This document shows, piece by piece, positions 12,034 to 24,984 of a stretch of 64,000 bases of DNA. Positions within the stretch are counted from its first letter, which is position 1. Each line of letters begins with the position of its first letter. Under the pieces are notes generated by a model. It was not told the origin of the DNA, ran no database searches, and saw nothing but the letters and a program-made list of their open reading frames with translations. Source of the stretch: Cephalotus follicularis (Eukaryota > Streptophyta > Magnoliopsida > Oxalidales > Cephalotaceae); the NCBI GenBank assembly GCA_001972305.1, contig BDDD01000571.1, forward strand, positions 124,001 to 188,000, read 5' to 3'. Both the position numbers and the translations under genes were made by a program.

Positions 12034-14507
12034 TGTAAGAGCCCTAAATATTATAAAATATTATTATTGGGCTTTGGAATTCTTTTCTTTCCTATTCGGC
12101 TGGGCCAGGATATTATGAAGTATTTTATTGGGCCAAAATAGAATATAAATTATGACTTTGGGCTTAGGAGATTATTTTCTTCTCTTTGGGCCGATTGTTG
12201 GACATGTCATGATGGTTTTGGGCTTTAGTTGAAGAAAGTGTAAGTTGGCCCAAAGGAAGAGGTTGGCCCAAGTCTTTTAATAGCCTGCACACGTTGGTTT
12301 TGTCTAGGAAATTCTAGACTCTTCCTCACATGTGTATAAAAGGTTGGTGGTGGCCAGGAGACATGCTTTTGGTCATTTTCTTGCACGTTTTGCTCTAGAG
12401 AAATCGAGAGAAGTGAGAAAAGTGGGAGATGGGCTAGATGCTGAAAGAAATGGAGGAAGAGGACAAGAGGGGTGCTGTTTGAGAAAGCCCCCATGTCCCC
12501 TGCACTTCCACATTTAAATACCTATTCCCTGGGAGCAAAGAATTGGTGCAAGGAAGAAGGATTTGGCAAGCTAAAAGTATAGCAGCCCTCAATTAGAATG
12601 AAGTCCAGAAATTAGGCGATCTTCGTTTCCAACCACCTTCCAGGTAGGTTGCTTCATGTCCGAGTGCCTATCAGCTTGTGTGTGTGATTGCTGTGTAATT
12701 GTGTGTTATTTTACTGTTTGCTTGTTTGTGTGTTGTGGTTGATTTTATTATTTGATTGTGTTACTGTTAGCATTTCATGATTGCAAGAAAAGGATAGAAT
12801 ATATGTGTATGTTCCCCTGGCTTTGCATCACTATGCCTAGCAGCGCGTCACGCCCAATGGCGTCATTGTAGTGATGGCATGAAGAAGCCTAGGCTCCCCT
12901 GCTCATGCATCCGAGCATGGTGACACGCCCAGCTCTTCATCGGCGGACACCCGAGCTTCCCTCATTGTAGGCGTACACGGATCATGCATCCAAGGCATGA
13001 AATACATGACTCCCGAGATGCCGAGACGCACCATGCATGTGCCTGGGAAGAATGACTGAGGTGCCAAGGTGCCGTGCCGAGGAGGTGTGGTGCCGAGCTC
13101 CCCTGCCATGCCCGAGCATGACTCATTGCCGAGCACCCAGGCTAAGGTGCCATACACCCGAGGAGCAGACTATGGCTTCCTCTGCCATGTTCCCGAGGTG
13201 ATGACGCCTGGGGATCCATATGCCCGAGGTGCCAACGCCAGAGGAGCCATGAGCCGAGGTGCCAACGCCAGAGGAGCCATGAGCCGAGGTGCCGTGCAAA
13301 GGCGCCGAGCTCCCTCCTCTGCCATGCATGCACTATGATCTTTCTCCGCCATTCGCCCGAGGAGCATCCATGGCCCTCCTTTGCCATATCTGAGCTCTCC
13401 CCTAGCAAGCGCCGAGGTGCCGAGGAGCATCCAGCGTGAGGAGACGTCCCCTGCACTGCGTACCTTGTGAGTAGGCAATGACGCCAAGCACGCATGCGTT
13501 CCTCACACACCAACATGCGCACGAGTGACGCATTACCTCCTACATTCGCTAGGCCTGCACTCGTGTGATAAGTTATCCCCTGGCATGCATTTATATGATG
13601 GATAATTTCCCTGCATGCGCCATGCATGCGTTTGATGTGGGCCTTGTGCATGAAAGGTGCCATGCATAATAGTATGCCGAGAACATGAAGAGTGAATGAA
13701 ATAAGAATAGTAAAGGAAGTATATAGAATGTCCCAGGCAGGTGAGCCCAAATGGGGAGAATTCCGCTGAGCAGGTGAACCCAAGGGGTGAACTCCGCGAG
13801 GCAGGTGATCTTCGGGGAATCCGCTTAATGGTGAACCTAAAGGTGAATTCCGCCAGAGCTGGTGATCCAAAGGGTGAACAGCCAAAGCTAGTGAGCGAAG
13901 GGTGAATTCCGCTCGGAGAATTCTACAGGCAGGTGAGCCTAAATGTGAACCTAATATACTGACCAGACCATATAATGACCGGACCAACTCCTCTGTAACG
14001 TGAATGATATGTATGACTTGAGTAGAGTAGTCCGATGATAAAAGATGATGACTTTTATATGATATTTTGTGGTCTGCATTTATGGTATGCCTGCATTATT
14101 TTCTCCTCTACTTTTTATTGCTGTTCCTCTGGTATGTGCCGTGCATGTGGTAACCTACTCAACCCCCAGGGTTGCTAACCCATTCTTTGAATGAGCCAGG
14201 TACAGGAACAGGTAGTGGTAGCACATCGCAGCAGCATCAAGGATAAAGATTAATGTAAGTTCCTCCTCCTCGGCAGTGCACTTTAATGGATGGATTTACA
14301 AGGAATAATTATGTATTTACATAACCTGCTGGTTTGTAGCAGAGTATTTCCTTTGTATCGAAGTGGGTCTGTATATCCACACATTAAATAAATGGTTTAT
14401 TTTGATGATTATCAAATTTTAATTTTTTTTGGTTTAATGATGATGATAAATATACAAAATGCCATGTGTCGAACCGTGGGGCCCAACCCACGATTCGGGG
14501 CGTGACA
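12034..14507 (+). mobile_element. Solo LTR, Tekay-like family A
   Basis: The LTR starts TGTAAGAGCCCTAAATATTA and ends ATTCGGGGCGTGACA, matching the LTR at 1838-4247. An exact 5-bp duplication CTCCC (12029-12033, 14508-14512) shows a single LTR with no internal part, the usual product of LTR-LTR recombination. It lies in a CT-rich stretch just inside the 5' end of the CACTA. It has a TATA-like box at 12335 and the same zone of AGGTGAGCCCAA-type units (about 13735-13950). Confidence 0.92.
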
Positions 14508-14512
14508 CTCCC

Positions 14513-14872
14513 TCCCCGTCGCTCTCTCTCTCATCGTCAATCCGGTCTCTCTCATCGCCGATCCGGTCTCTCTCACCGCCACTGCTCTCTTTCTTCTCTT
14601 CTAGCCAACCTCCAAGCTAAGATTTCAGGTATTATTACCGATTTTTTTTTATATATACTATTTTTTTTAGTATATTTATGTATAAATTATTTTGTTTATA
14701 TATATATAATCTGTAAATATATATATGTATAAAATCTGTTTTTGTATATATATCGGTGTATATTATGCATATATTATTGTATTATTGTATAAATGTTTTG
14801 TATGTATTATTGTGTATATAAATATATAAAATATTATAAAAATATATATTTATACATATACAGTATATATAT
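14513..14872 (+). other. CACTA 5' leader and AT-rich intron-like DNA
   Basis: About 360 bp of CACTA between two LTR insertions. A CT-rich part with repeated CCGGTCTCTCTCATCGCC-like words (about 14515-14600) is followed by an AT-rich stretch with many TATATA runs. This looks like untranslated leader and intron. No coding domain is seen. Confidence 0.5.
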
Positions 14873-17800
14873 TGTTAGAGTAGGCGTGTCCCTGCATGCC
14901 ACGAGGTGGCTCTGCACAAACATATATGTATGTATGAGATGCACTCCTTACTTGGAGATATCTCTTTAAGCCGCGGGGCGGCTGCATGTGTGTATATTAC
15001 ACTCTCTATTTATACAATCTGAATTCCTTTTTGTGTTTTATAGTGCATATTCAATCAACAATGGCAACACGCTATATGTATATCCCAAACCATCTTAAAT
15101 GGATCGGGTGATCACCATGTCATCCGAGTACACATATAGTGCCCTGTCGTTCGAGGGGTTGGATCTCATTCCAGAGAGGTTATGAGAATGAGATCCTTAC
15201 TCCCTTCTAACAGAACGTTCCAAGTCATAGCTTCACTTTCTTAGGGCAATTGTTGAACCGCAAAGACTTGCCGTATTATGCTTGCTCCCGGGTTTAGTGG
15301 AGGATGGATTATATCGTTATCATTTGGATTTATCCTAAAGCATAATGTAGGGTTCGTGATAAGGAGCATGAGACTAAACAGACCCACCATAGGAAACCTA
15401 TGTGGAAAGTCATACCTATCTCAATAGGATTCCTATAGTCTCGGTAGTGTATAGTCTATGGTGACTAGTAGACCATTCGTGGAGCTACGTTGTATCGTTA
15501 GACCTAAGCGGCTGACATGCATTGTGTTGTAACTGCTTGGCTTTGATTTCTGCCTTCCCCAGCACTAGTCACGTGCTGGCAAAAGGGTTGTCTTTGGGCC
15601 TTGTGGGAGCTTCATTGAGATGTATGGGCGAGTTCGCAATAAGGGATCGTCACACCCGTATGAAGGGTGATCGGCTCTATATTATTTATGTCCGTTGAGA
15701 TCATAAAACCCTGATCAGGTATAGGCAAACTGGAAACGGGGTTTCCGAAGAGGTTTGCCAAAAGTCTCAATGCGTACGTAAATTTATAGTTATCGTGACT
15801 TTACCTAGGGGTGACATTATTCCGAACCCTAGATCGCGGTCGGAGCCAAGTATGACGTAGGATACATGACACATATGCCGATGACTGGATAAAGTACTGG
15901 TTTACTGGATGTCAACTTATAGACGTAGTTTATTCTATGGATCTGGGCGGTAATGGGATTCACACCAGGGCTGTTTTAATAGTTGGGGCTATTGGGATAG
16001 TCGTACCAGAACTCATGGGATGTTCTGAGAAATTTATAGTCGTACCGGATTCAAACCGGGCTTTCGGGTCCCACCTCTGACATCCGTGTCCTTGTACGGT
16101 CTGTGTCTGTGAGCCTACGTGGCTTCTGTTTGTCTGTCGGTCTGTTAATCTATTTTCTGGCATTCATGATATGCATCATGGCATTATTTAAATTTTTATG
16201 ATTTTATTCTGATGGTTTTCTGCATAAAAAATAAATTTGTCTTTTCGTAAATTAAATGATGTTTTTCTGAAATGACTGATAACTCAGAAAAATAGCGCAA
16301 GTGGTATGTCCTAAACATCCGATTTCTGTCCGTAACGGTTAAGTTCTGGACAAAACTCATTCTATTATGGTGGAAATTATATATATATGTGAAAATGCAA
16401 ATTTTTATTAAAATTTGGACTTTCTCTCTCATCTCTTCCGCTTTCTCTCTCCTCTCTCCCATCTCTCTCTATATCCTGCCGTCTGCCGCCGGTGTTAGTG
16501 CCGATCTGACGTCAGTGAGGGTACCAACAGAACCGCCTCAACCTCCCGATCACACCGGACCCAACCTCGGTGCTGGTAACTACGCCGTGAGCGCCCGACG
16601 AGCTCTTCTCTCTCTCCGACTATTTTTCAGCTTTCCGGCGTCTCCGGTGGTCGTCACTGCAAGGCGAGCCCAGATTCGGACTCCTGGCGTCGCGGCCGTT
16701 CGAACGGTACCGGCCCCGACATGTGACAACGTCGGCAACGTCGATCACCGATGAAGGTAGCCACGGTCAACGCGGATGTTCCGGCCAGATGCTGCGGCGC
16801 CAGACCCAATGCGCCTCAGATCCGTGCTCCCCGGCTTCCAGCGCTCCAGATGCGACCTCTGCGGCTGACCGGCGACTCCCGTGGCCCTCATGCGCTGGCC
16901 AGCAGCGGCGAGTAGGCCCACGCGCCGACGACCCTCCGACGAGAAATTTCTGACAGTTTTTCGACTCCGTTCTCCGCTGTGATGTGATCCGTTCCAGTTC
17001 CGCTGTAGGATTCTGACTCCGTGCTTCGTCCCGTCAGCTTTCAGTAAATTCTGAACTCTTTTTCGTTAGTTCTGTTTTCTGCTGATTTCTGTAATTCTGT
17101 ATCTGTTTCTGCTGTATAATGAACTTGAATTGCTTATATGACTCGAAATTGAATAACCTGGACAACCACTTGGACTAGCTTTAATGTTTTCAAAAGGATG
17201 TTTAAATTAAAGGTTTAAACAATGTTTTTGATGATTTGACTTCTGTTTTGTTATCCCGATTGATCGATTATGGTAGTACGTGTTTGAGTCTGATAGTCTA
17301 CTGTCTGTCTGTCTGCCTGTTGGCAGAGGATCCTGCCTTTGAGGTCGGCCATGGAGGCGACCAGTCGAGGGACTCGCTCGTCTGTACTGTGAGTGGAACG
17401 CTTTTCTTTAACCCTTTTACTCTGGAGTTCTTTTAATGGTTTGAATGTTTGAAATGTTTTACTATTTGATTTCCATATCTTAATGAATCTGAATCTGTTT
17501 CTGTTCTGAAATCTGTTGAAGTTTTAATGTCTGAAACTTTCTTTTAATGTTTTCAAATGCTCGCATGGTTATAGTCCTACTATAACGCTCTGTTATGCTG
17601 AACCTACGAGGGGAGTCTCTTTTGGGAGGCTTGGCCTCGTAGTGGGCACGACGGATTCCAGCCGGGCTGGGTCCGGGCGTGTCACCACCTGATTATTGAA
17701 AAAGCGATGCATGCTACACACAGGCTAGCTTGGCGGGAAATCTAGTTTTAACTAGTATATATTAATTTGGCATTAGTGGTTTATTTATTTATCAAATTGA

Positions 17801-19064
17801 TATATTAAGAGACACCACAGTGGGAGTATGTTTAACATACGATGTGCGGGGCACATACTTTAAGCCAAGAGAGACTTATGTTATAATTAACAAAATAGAG
17901 AAAGAGTAAATATAAAAAGGATTTTTGTCCTTTTTGAAGCAGAATTGACTTAGTCAATTTTTACACAACCCATTTTTTTTGGCGTCTCGGGTACGCCAAA
18001 ACAGGGGAGAAGCACACGCGTGCGTGCGCAGCGCCTGGAGCGTACATTTTCGGCCGGTGGTGACGTCGCGTGAGGCGTCTGTGGCTGGAGCAGGAGCTAG
18101 ACCTTCATCCACGGTACTCTCCTCTTCTCTCTCTCTCCGTTTTCTCTTCTCTCTCTCTGGTTTTGGCCGAGACGCGTTTTGCGTCTTCCCACTGCCGGCG
18201 TCTCTCCCGCCACCGTCTGTCACCGTTGGTGGAGCCAAGCTTTGGCTCTACCCACCTTGACCCTAGATTAGGCTTTTCCCGGTGTTTGCCGTGCGTTGGT
18301 GGCCGGTTATATGTGCACTGAGTCGACCCTGTTGACTTGGTGCTCTGTTTGCAGTGGCTTGGCGTTCCACGCCGAGTCACGGCGAGTCTTGGTTCCCTAT
18401 GTGTTGGTCATGCTTTGTAGGTGCCGGTTGTGGTGGTGCGGTGTCGCGGCGATCATGTTTTCGCAGGGCGGGTTGACTCGCCGCCTTCTGTTACCCGTGT
18501 TCTAGGCTAAGTCTCACCGAGTCTCGGCCACCAGTGGCTTTGTCGGTGTGTGGGCGTCCACATATGTCGTTGCCGATCCATGACGCTTTGACCGAGTTGC
18601 ACTGAGTCCGAACTCAGTGACTCGTCGCCACTGTTCACCGCCGTCCGGGGCGCTTCTCGCCCTGTCTCCACCAGAAACGAACTGAGCAGATTTTTTGGAG
18701 TCCGTTGGTGTCTTGTTTGAAGTTTTCGTGGACTGGCCGGAAATCGGCAGTGGCGCCGGTAACCGGCAGTTGCTTCAGCAAGCGTGTAGCGGCAAAGTGG
18801 TGGAGCCGCCAACGTTGGTATGATTACTAATCATTTGTTTCCGCTGTGTTTATGGTTTACCGAATTGGTTTCGGTTAAGTGGATGTATGCTTGTTTACGT
18901 TAGTTCGTTTGAATATTAAACGGAGATCCTAGGCGCATAGATTTTGGTAGTAAGATGTAATTGTGAACCTAGACTTGCGAGTCTTGGTGTTTTTAAAAAA
19001 TTAAAATTATACACACTTGCATCCTAGACCCAAAATCGATCGAGACCCCTCCCGGGTTCCAACA
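14873..19064 (+). mobile_element. LTR-type insertion of family B, probably a solo LTR (about 4.2 kb)
   Basis: It begins TGTTAGAGTAGGCGTG and ends CCCGGGTTCCAACA, with an exact 5-bp duplication TATAT (14868-14872, 19065-19069). No gag or pol words are found inside. Its left part (about 15480-15900) and right end (about 18780-19064) match the insertion at 28484-30237 (shared words such as TTAGACCT.AGCG, TCGTCACRCC and GGAGCC.CCAACGTTGGTATG). The middle (about 16450-17000 and 18000-18800) is GC- and CpG-rich with CT-rich tracts, like a promoter and leader. A very long solo LTR or a coding-free derivative are both possible. Confidence 0.7.
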
Positions 19065-19443
19065 TATATGTATTATTATATATAGCTACATAGTGATAAC
19101 ATTCACTGTTGTAGGTAGTCCACAATCCTAATAGTGCTCTTCTAGGTTGTGAATTTTAATCTCTTAGATTATTGAAGTATCTTATATGTTTTATATTAAA
19201 ATGAAAGTATGAGGGTTGATCATGTTTAAATTTATTATAGAATTCGGTTACCTATTATGATTAATGTCGAAAGAAACCTTAGATTCCCGTTCATGATTCG
19301 TTCAATAAGGGTGAATCATGAATTGTCCAATTTGGGTAGTTCTCGCATACGTCTGTCCACTGTTGGATATATCTTTATTTTGTATACATAGTTTTTTCAA
19401 AAAAGAATCGGTTACACTCTTTAAACATGTTCCTCGGATGCAT

Positions 19444-19470
19444 AATTAAACTGATTAATTCAGTTTAATT
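19444..19470. repeat. Short palindrome in the CACTA upstream of TNP2
   Basis: Arms AATTAAACTGA and TCAGTTTAATT (11 bp, exact) are separated by TTAAT. It may form a small hairpin. No function is inferred. Confidence 0.5.
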
Positions 19471-21833
19471 CATGTATTTGAGGAACCGAGGGGAGATGCT
19501 GTTAAAATTTTCTTGGAATGAACTATACACTTGGGATAAGTATATTAGTGGAGGTACGTAGTCAGGAATGGGATAGGGCCATACCTTTTAGAATTAGGTG
19601 GTGAGATACAGTTCGAAGAATGCATTTTGAGAAAAGAATACTTCAATCTAATAATATTCTATCCTACGTGTAAAAAAAATGTATGTGGATAGGAGTTGGA
19701 TTAGTAGACGGGTTGTCTGAGGGTTACTAATGGAGGAATTTAACAGGGGTGCGCTCGCTTTCCTAGATTTTACATTCTCAAATGAAGAGTTTATCTAGAA
19801 TAGTAAGATAAATGTCCTTGCAACCGTTGCAAGTTAAGGACATTTGGAACTCGATCTGAAGTGCGGTTACATTTGTTGAAGAACAGTTTTACCCTCCATT
19901 ATACGTTGTGGGATCAACATGGAGAAATGAGGGAACGTCGTCGGGATGCAGTAGAGTAGCCAGGCCCCTCGGGTCTGAGCAATCCTTTTGTTGATCTCGT
20001 AATGGATGTTGGGGGGTTCGAGTTTGATACTCGTGAAGATGACAAGATGGCCGATGAACTTCTGAATCCTAATGCAAAGAAGTTCTATGACTTGCTTAAG
20101 GATACGAATGAACCGTTGTGGAATGACTGTAAAAAAACACAACAAGCTGTCTATGATGACGTGACTCATGAATGTCAAGTCCAAGTATGGGATTCCTAAC
20201 GAAGAGACCGAAGAAATTCTTCAGATCGTTAAGAGCGGAATGCCTAAGGATGAGAATTTGTCAGAGTCTTATTACAAGCTGAAATAAATTATGAAGACAT
20301 TGGGATTAGGGTACAAAAAGATAGATGCACGTGTCAATGACTGTATGTTTTAATACGGGGAGCACAAGTGTGCTACAGAGTGTCCAAGGTGTAATCATCC
20401 TAGATTCAAACCTAACGGTGGGAGAAAGAGAAAGAAAGAGGTACCTTACAAGGTTTTGTGTCACTTTCCAGTGGCACCAAGACTTCAGAGGTTGTTTCAA
20501 TCAGATAAAACATCTGCTATTATGAGGTGACATAGTAAGAAGAGGAAGGATAACGACGATAACGAAGTGAGAATGGTACACCCGGTTGATGATGAAGCTT
20601 GGAAGCACTTTGATATTACTTTTCCATCCTTTGCTGCAGAGGTTGGCAATGTTATAATAGGATTAGCAACAGATGAGTTTTGTCCTTTTGGGGTTAGTAG
20701 TAGTGTTTACTCTTGCTGGCCTGTTTTTGTTTTCCTATACAATCTTCCACCTTGGTTATGTATGGCAAAGCCATTCATGTTCTTGTCCTTGATTATACCT
20801 AGACCGAAAAGCCCAGGGAAAGATATTGATGTGTTTCTGCGTCCACTTGTTGAAGATGTTGTGGGAAACTGGAGTTGAAACCTATGATGCGTCGCACAAG
20901 AAGAACTTTCAGACGAGGGCAGCTTTAATGTGGACGATTAGTGACTTTCCTGCCTATGGAATACTGTAAGGCTAGAGTACTCATTGCCATTTGGCATGCC
21001 CCTATTGCATGGGTCGGACTAAGGGTTTTAGATTGAAGCATAGTCAGAAATGTTCGTGGTTTGACTGTCTTCGTCAATTTTTGCCCACAGACCACCAATT
21101 TAGAACAGACAATAAATAATTCTTGAAGGGTCGACGGGTGACCGGGGTGGGTGTGCAGAGGTTATCAGGGGAAGAGGTAGAGGATCAACTCTCTGAGTTG
21201 AATGAAGTTATGTTTAGAAAAGGTGTACCGGCTATTAAGATTCCTAGGTTCGGGAGAGTACACAATTGGACTAAACGAAATATCTTCTTCGAACTTCTTT
21301 ATTGAAGTAAAGTACTAGTCAGACACAAGTTGGACGTCATGCACTTCAAGAAGAATGTATTTGAAAATATATTCAACATGGTCATGAATGTGAAGGGAAA
21401 AACGAAGGACCACCTACAAGCTCGACTTGATTTAAAAGAGTTGAGAATAAGACCTGAATTGTATGCATGCAGAAGAGGGGATGGTCGCTTTTTATTGCCT
21501 CCAGCAAAATATTCATTGAACAGCAAACAGATTAGACAAGTATGTGAATGGATGACAAAGATTAAGTTTCCTGATGGCTATGCCTCAAACATATCTCGGT
21601 GTGTGAATGTTTCAGAGTGTAAGGTTTCGGGTTTGAAAAACCATGATTTCCATATCTTCATGCAGAGGCTTCTTCTGATTGTATTTTCTGAGTTCTTACT
21701 GAGAAATATCATTGTCGTATTGGCAGAAGTCAGTGAGTTTTTTCGGAATATATGCTCAACATCGAACAGTGCTGCGAAGATGGATTTGCTCCAGAGTAAC
21801 ATTGTTCAAACAATTTGCAAAATGGAGAAGATA

Positions 21834-24072
21834 TGCAATGGACTTAAATATTATAAAGTATTATTGGGCCTTGGAATTCCTTTCTCTCTTTGGGACTAAA
21901 ATGGGGTAAGGCTTTACACTATTTTGGGCTTGAGGAAGTGTTTCTTTCTTGGGCCAGTTTTGGAATTAATGTGTAATTGGGCTCAAGAATGAAGTAAAGA
22001 GGAAGAGGTCCAATTGTTGAAGTTGATTCGGGCGTGTTGAATGTCCCAATGGTTGAAGTCGGCTTGCATTTGTTGGAGATTGCCTAGAGAATTCTGGAAC
22101 CTTCAGTTTATGTGTATATAAGGAGGTAAATTCCAAGAGACACACTGTTGCCACTTTACGCACTCTTGTTCTAGAGAAATCAAGAGAAAAGTGAGAATGG
22201 TGGAAGATAGGGCCGGATGTTGGCAAAAAGGAAGAAGAAGACAAGATGGGAGCTGCAGAGGAGGGTTCCCTGCCTTCCAAACTCCCATCTGTAAATACCC
22301 ATCTCCTGGAAGCAAAGGATATCGTGCAAGAGTGAAGAGAGAAGGAAAGCTGAAGCGTGAAACAGTCCTCGGCTAGAAGGAAGCCCAGAATCCAAGAAGG
22401 AAGAAGACAATCTCCATTTTCAACCATTCTCCAGGTAGGTTGCTTCATGTCCGAGCGCCTACCAGCATGTGTGTTTGTGTGTGTTGTTTGTTTTGATTGA
22501 ATGTATGCGTGGTTGTGTGTTGTTTTTATTTGTTTGTGATTGTTAGACTAGGATTCTGTCTTCTCTATCAAAATTTGATGACTGACGATGCCTCAGTGCT
22601 TGGAAAGCACTTAGAGATGAAGTAAATGCCTGAGGAGGACAATGTGCCTGACTAGTGCTAAGGCGTCAGAGGATCCCAAGGCATGCGTCCGAGGATCCCA
22701 AAGCATGCATCCCAAGGCATGCGTCTGAGGATCCCAAAGCAAGCGTTCGAGGATCCCAAGCACGTGGCCGAGGATCCTCAAGCACGTGTCTAGCGACATT
22801 AAGCAAATATGCCCGAGGAGCAGGGATGCCCGAGGAGCAAGGCTAGTCCGAGGTGCCGAGCAGGCCTGTCCACAAGTTCGCTGAGCACAACTAGCCCACC
22901 TATGCCGAGCACAACTAGTCCGAGGACCTCCTCAGTCATATAGGCCAAAGGTGACTAATGCTAGAGAGGATCTTTTTCCCCAGTACAAGAAAGAATGAAG
23001 AGAAAGGAGGAGCGCCAGTGGAGCGCCAAGCTGGACCCAGAGTTCGAGCAGAGCAGAGTTCCTCCTCTGCTTAAAGGATTTGTATAAGAGTAGACCAAGT
23101 ATAAGTATGGAAAGCAATGCCTAGCGCTAAGGGCGCCGAGCTGACGAAGGGTCAGAGCATTACAGAGCAGAGGTCCTCCTCTGCCCAAAGGACATAATAA
23201 GAGGATTAGTGAGACGTCCTATGGTAGATGAACTTAAGGAGTGAATCCACATAGAGATCATCCCAAGCAGTAAGCCCAAATGAGGAGAATTCCGCCGAGC
23301 AGGTGAACCAAAGGGGTGAACTTCGCTAGGCAGGTGATCCTCGGGCGAACTAGCTAGAAGGGGGAACCTAAGGGTGAATTCCGCCGTTACTAGGTGATCT
23401 CAAGGGTGACTTCCGTGGAGCAGGTGATCAAAGGATGAATTTTGCTCAGCAAGGGATCCCGATAGCGAATTCCGCTGGCAGGTGAGCCCATAGGTGTATA
23501 GATGACCAGACCTTAGGATACTGAACTGGACTCCTCTGCATGCTATTATATATGTAATTGATATGTATGGCTTGAGTAGAGTAGTCCAAGGATAAGGAAT
23601 GGCTTATGTGTTATGATATTCCAAGGTCTGCACTTATGTTATGGCATGCATGCATTCTTCCTCTGCTTGTATTGTTTGTTCCTCTGGTATGTGTCATGCA
23701 TGTGGCTTCCTACACAACCCCTTGGGTTGCTGACCCATTCTCTGAATGGGCCAGGTTCAGGTACAGGTCCAGGCTTTAGTGGAGCATCTCAACAGCTGCA
23801 AGGATAAAGACCAATGTAAGTTCCTCCTCCTCAGCAGTGCGCTCCAGAGGACAGATTTGCAAAGGATAATTATGTATTTAATTATATAACCTGCTAGTCT
23901 GTAGGAGAGTATTTTCCTTGTTTTGAACTGGGTCTGTATATCCACACATTATATAAATGATTTATGGTGATTATTAAGTTTTAACTTTTTTTATGGTTGG
24001 TTAATGGATGATGAAATGTACGGATTGCCATGTGTCGAGTCATGGGCCCAACCCACGGTTCGGGGCGTGACA
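21834..24072 (+). mobile_element. Solo LTR, Tekay-like family A, inside the TNP2 coding region
   Basis: The start TGCAATGGACTTAAATATTA and end TTCGGGGCGTGACA match LTR family A. The exact 5-bp duplication is AGATA (21829-21833, 24073-24077). The transposase reading continues across it (KMEKI before, IFPPSFLDSMEHL after). It has a TATA-like box at 22115 and the AGGTGAGCCC-type zone at about 23270-23490. It appears older than, or diverged from, the copy at 12034, since its first bases differ at several places. Confidence 0.92.
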
Positions 24073-24984
24073 AGATATTTCCTCCATCGTTTTTGGATTC
24101 GATGGAACATCTTGTTGTCCACTTAGCTTACGAAGCGACAATATGTGGGTCGGTTCAGAATACATTGATGTATCCAATTGAGAGGTACATTTATTTGTTA
24201 TTTCTTTTTCTGAAAATGTTCATCCTTGTATTGTACTAATTACATATTTAATTGTAGAGAGTTGTACGATCTTAAGAAGATGGTCAAGAACAAAGCTCGT
24301 GTGGAAGGGTCGATTGCCGAGGCATAGATTGTTTACGAGTTGACAACTTTTTGTTCGTATTATTTCGAACCAGATGTACCGATAAGGTTGAATAGACCTG
24401 AGCGAAACTGCGATGGTGGCGCTATTGCAAGTAAAGGATTGTTATCCATTTTTAGTCACCCAGGTAAAGCACTAGGCCACTACTAAAAAACAGGGCTATG
24501 GCGAGGGGAAAAACCCTCGCCAAATTCCTCCTCGCCATCCCCGATGGCGAGGGCATGGAGAGGGTATGGTGAGGGTCAAGTCCCCTCGCCGTATATTGCC
24601 CTTGCCACAGCGAGGGTATGGGTAGGGCTGGATCCCCTCGCCATCGTACCCTCGCCATGGGGAGGGCATGCTCCCTAACCTCGCTGTCATCTGCTCGTAC
24701 ATGCATATCCCCTTGCCATGCCCTCGCAATTCTATAGATTCTGTTGATGGAACTATCAGTAGAATCCATTCCCTATATCCAAGCAAAACCTACAATTCAT
24801 TTCAGCAACAGCCACAATAACAGTTTATATTTCACAATTGTGTAATTGACTCCATCCATAACTACTAAACGACACATTTCATTCATAGTAAACTAAAAGA
24901 ACAATGTAAACGAGCCTTACAGCATATATATAAAAAGTAAAACGTTTACAACCAGTCTTAAAATGTGTCAAACTAAACAAACTA

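Noticed and set aside
16389-16953. Possible host gene in the CpG-rich centre of family B
   Set aside because: There are no recognisable domains and the composition changes along the frame. It sits inside an LTR-type insertion with clean duplications, so it is more likely leader or promoter DNA.
17954-18812. Several overlapping open frames on both strands
   Set aside because: GC-rich low-complexity sequence with CT tracts. No protein family is recognisable and all frames lie within the family B insertion.
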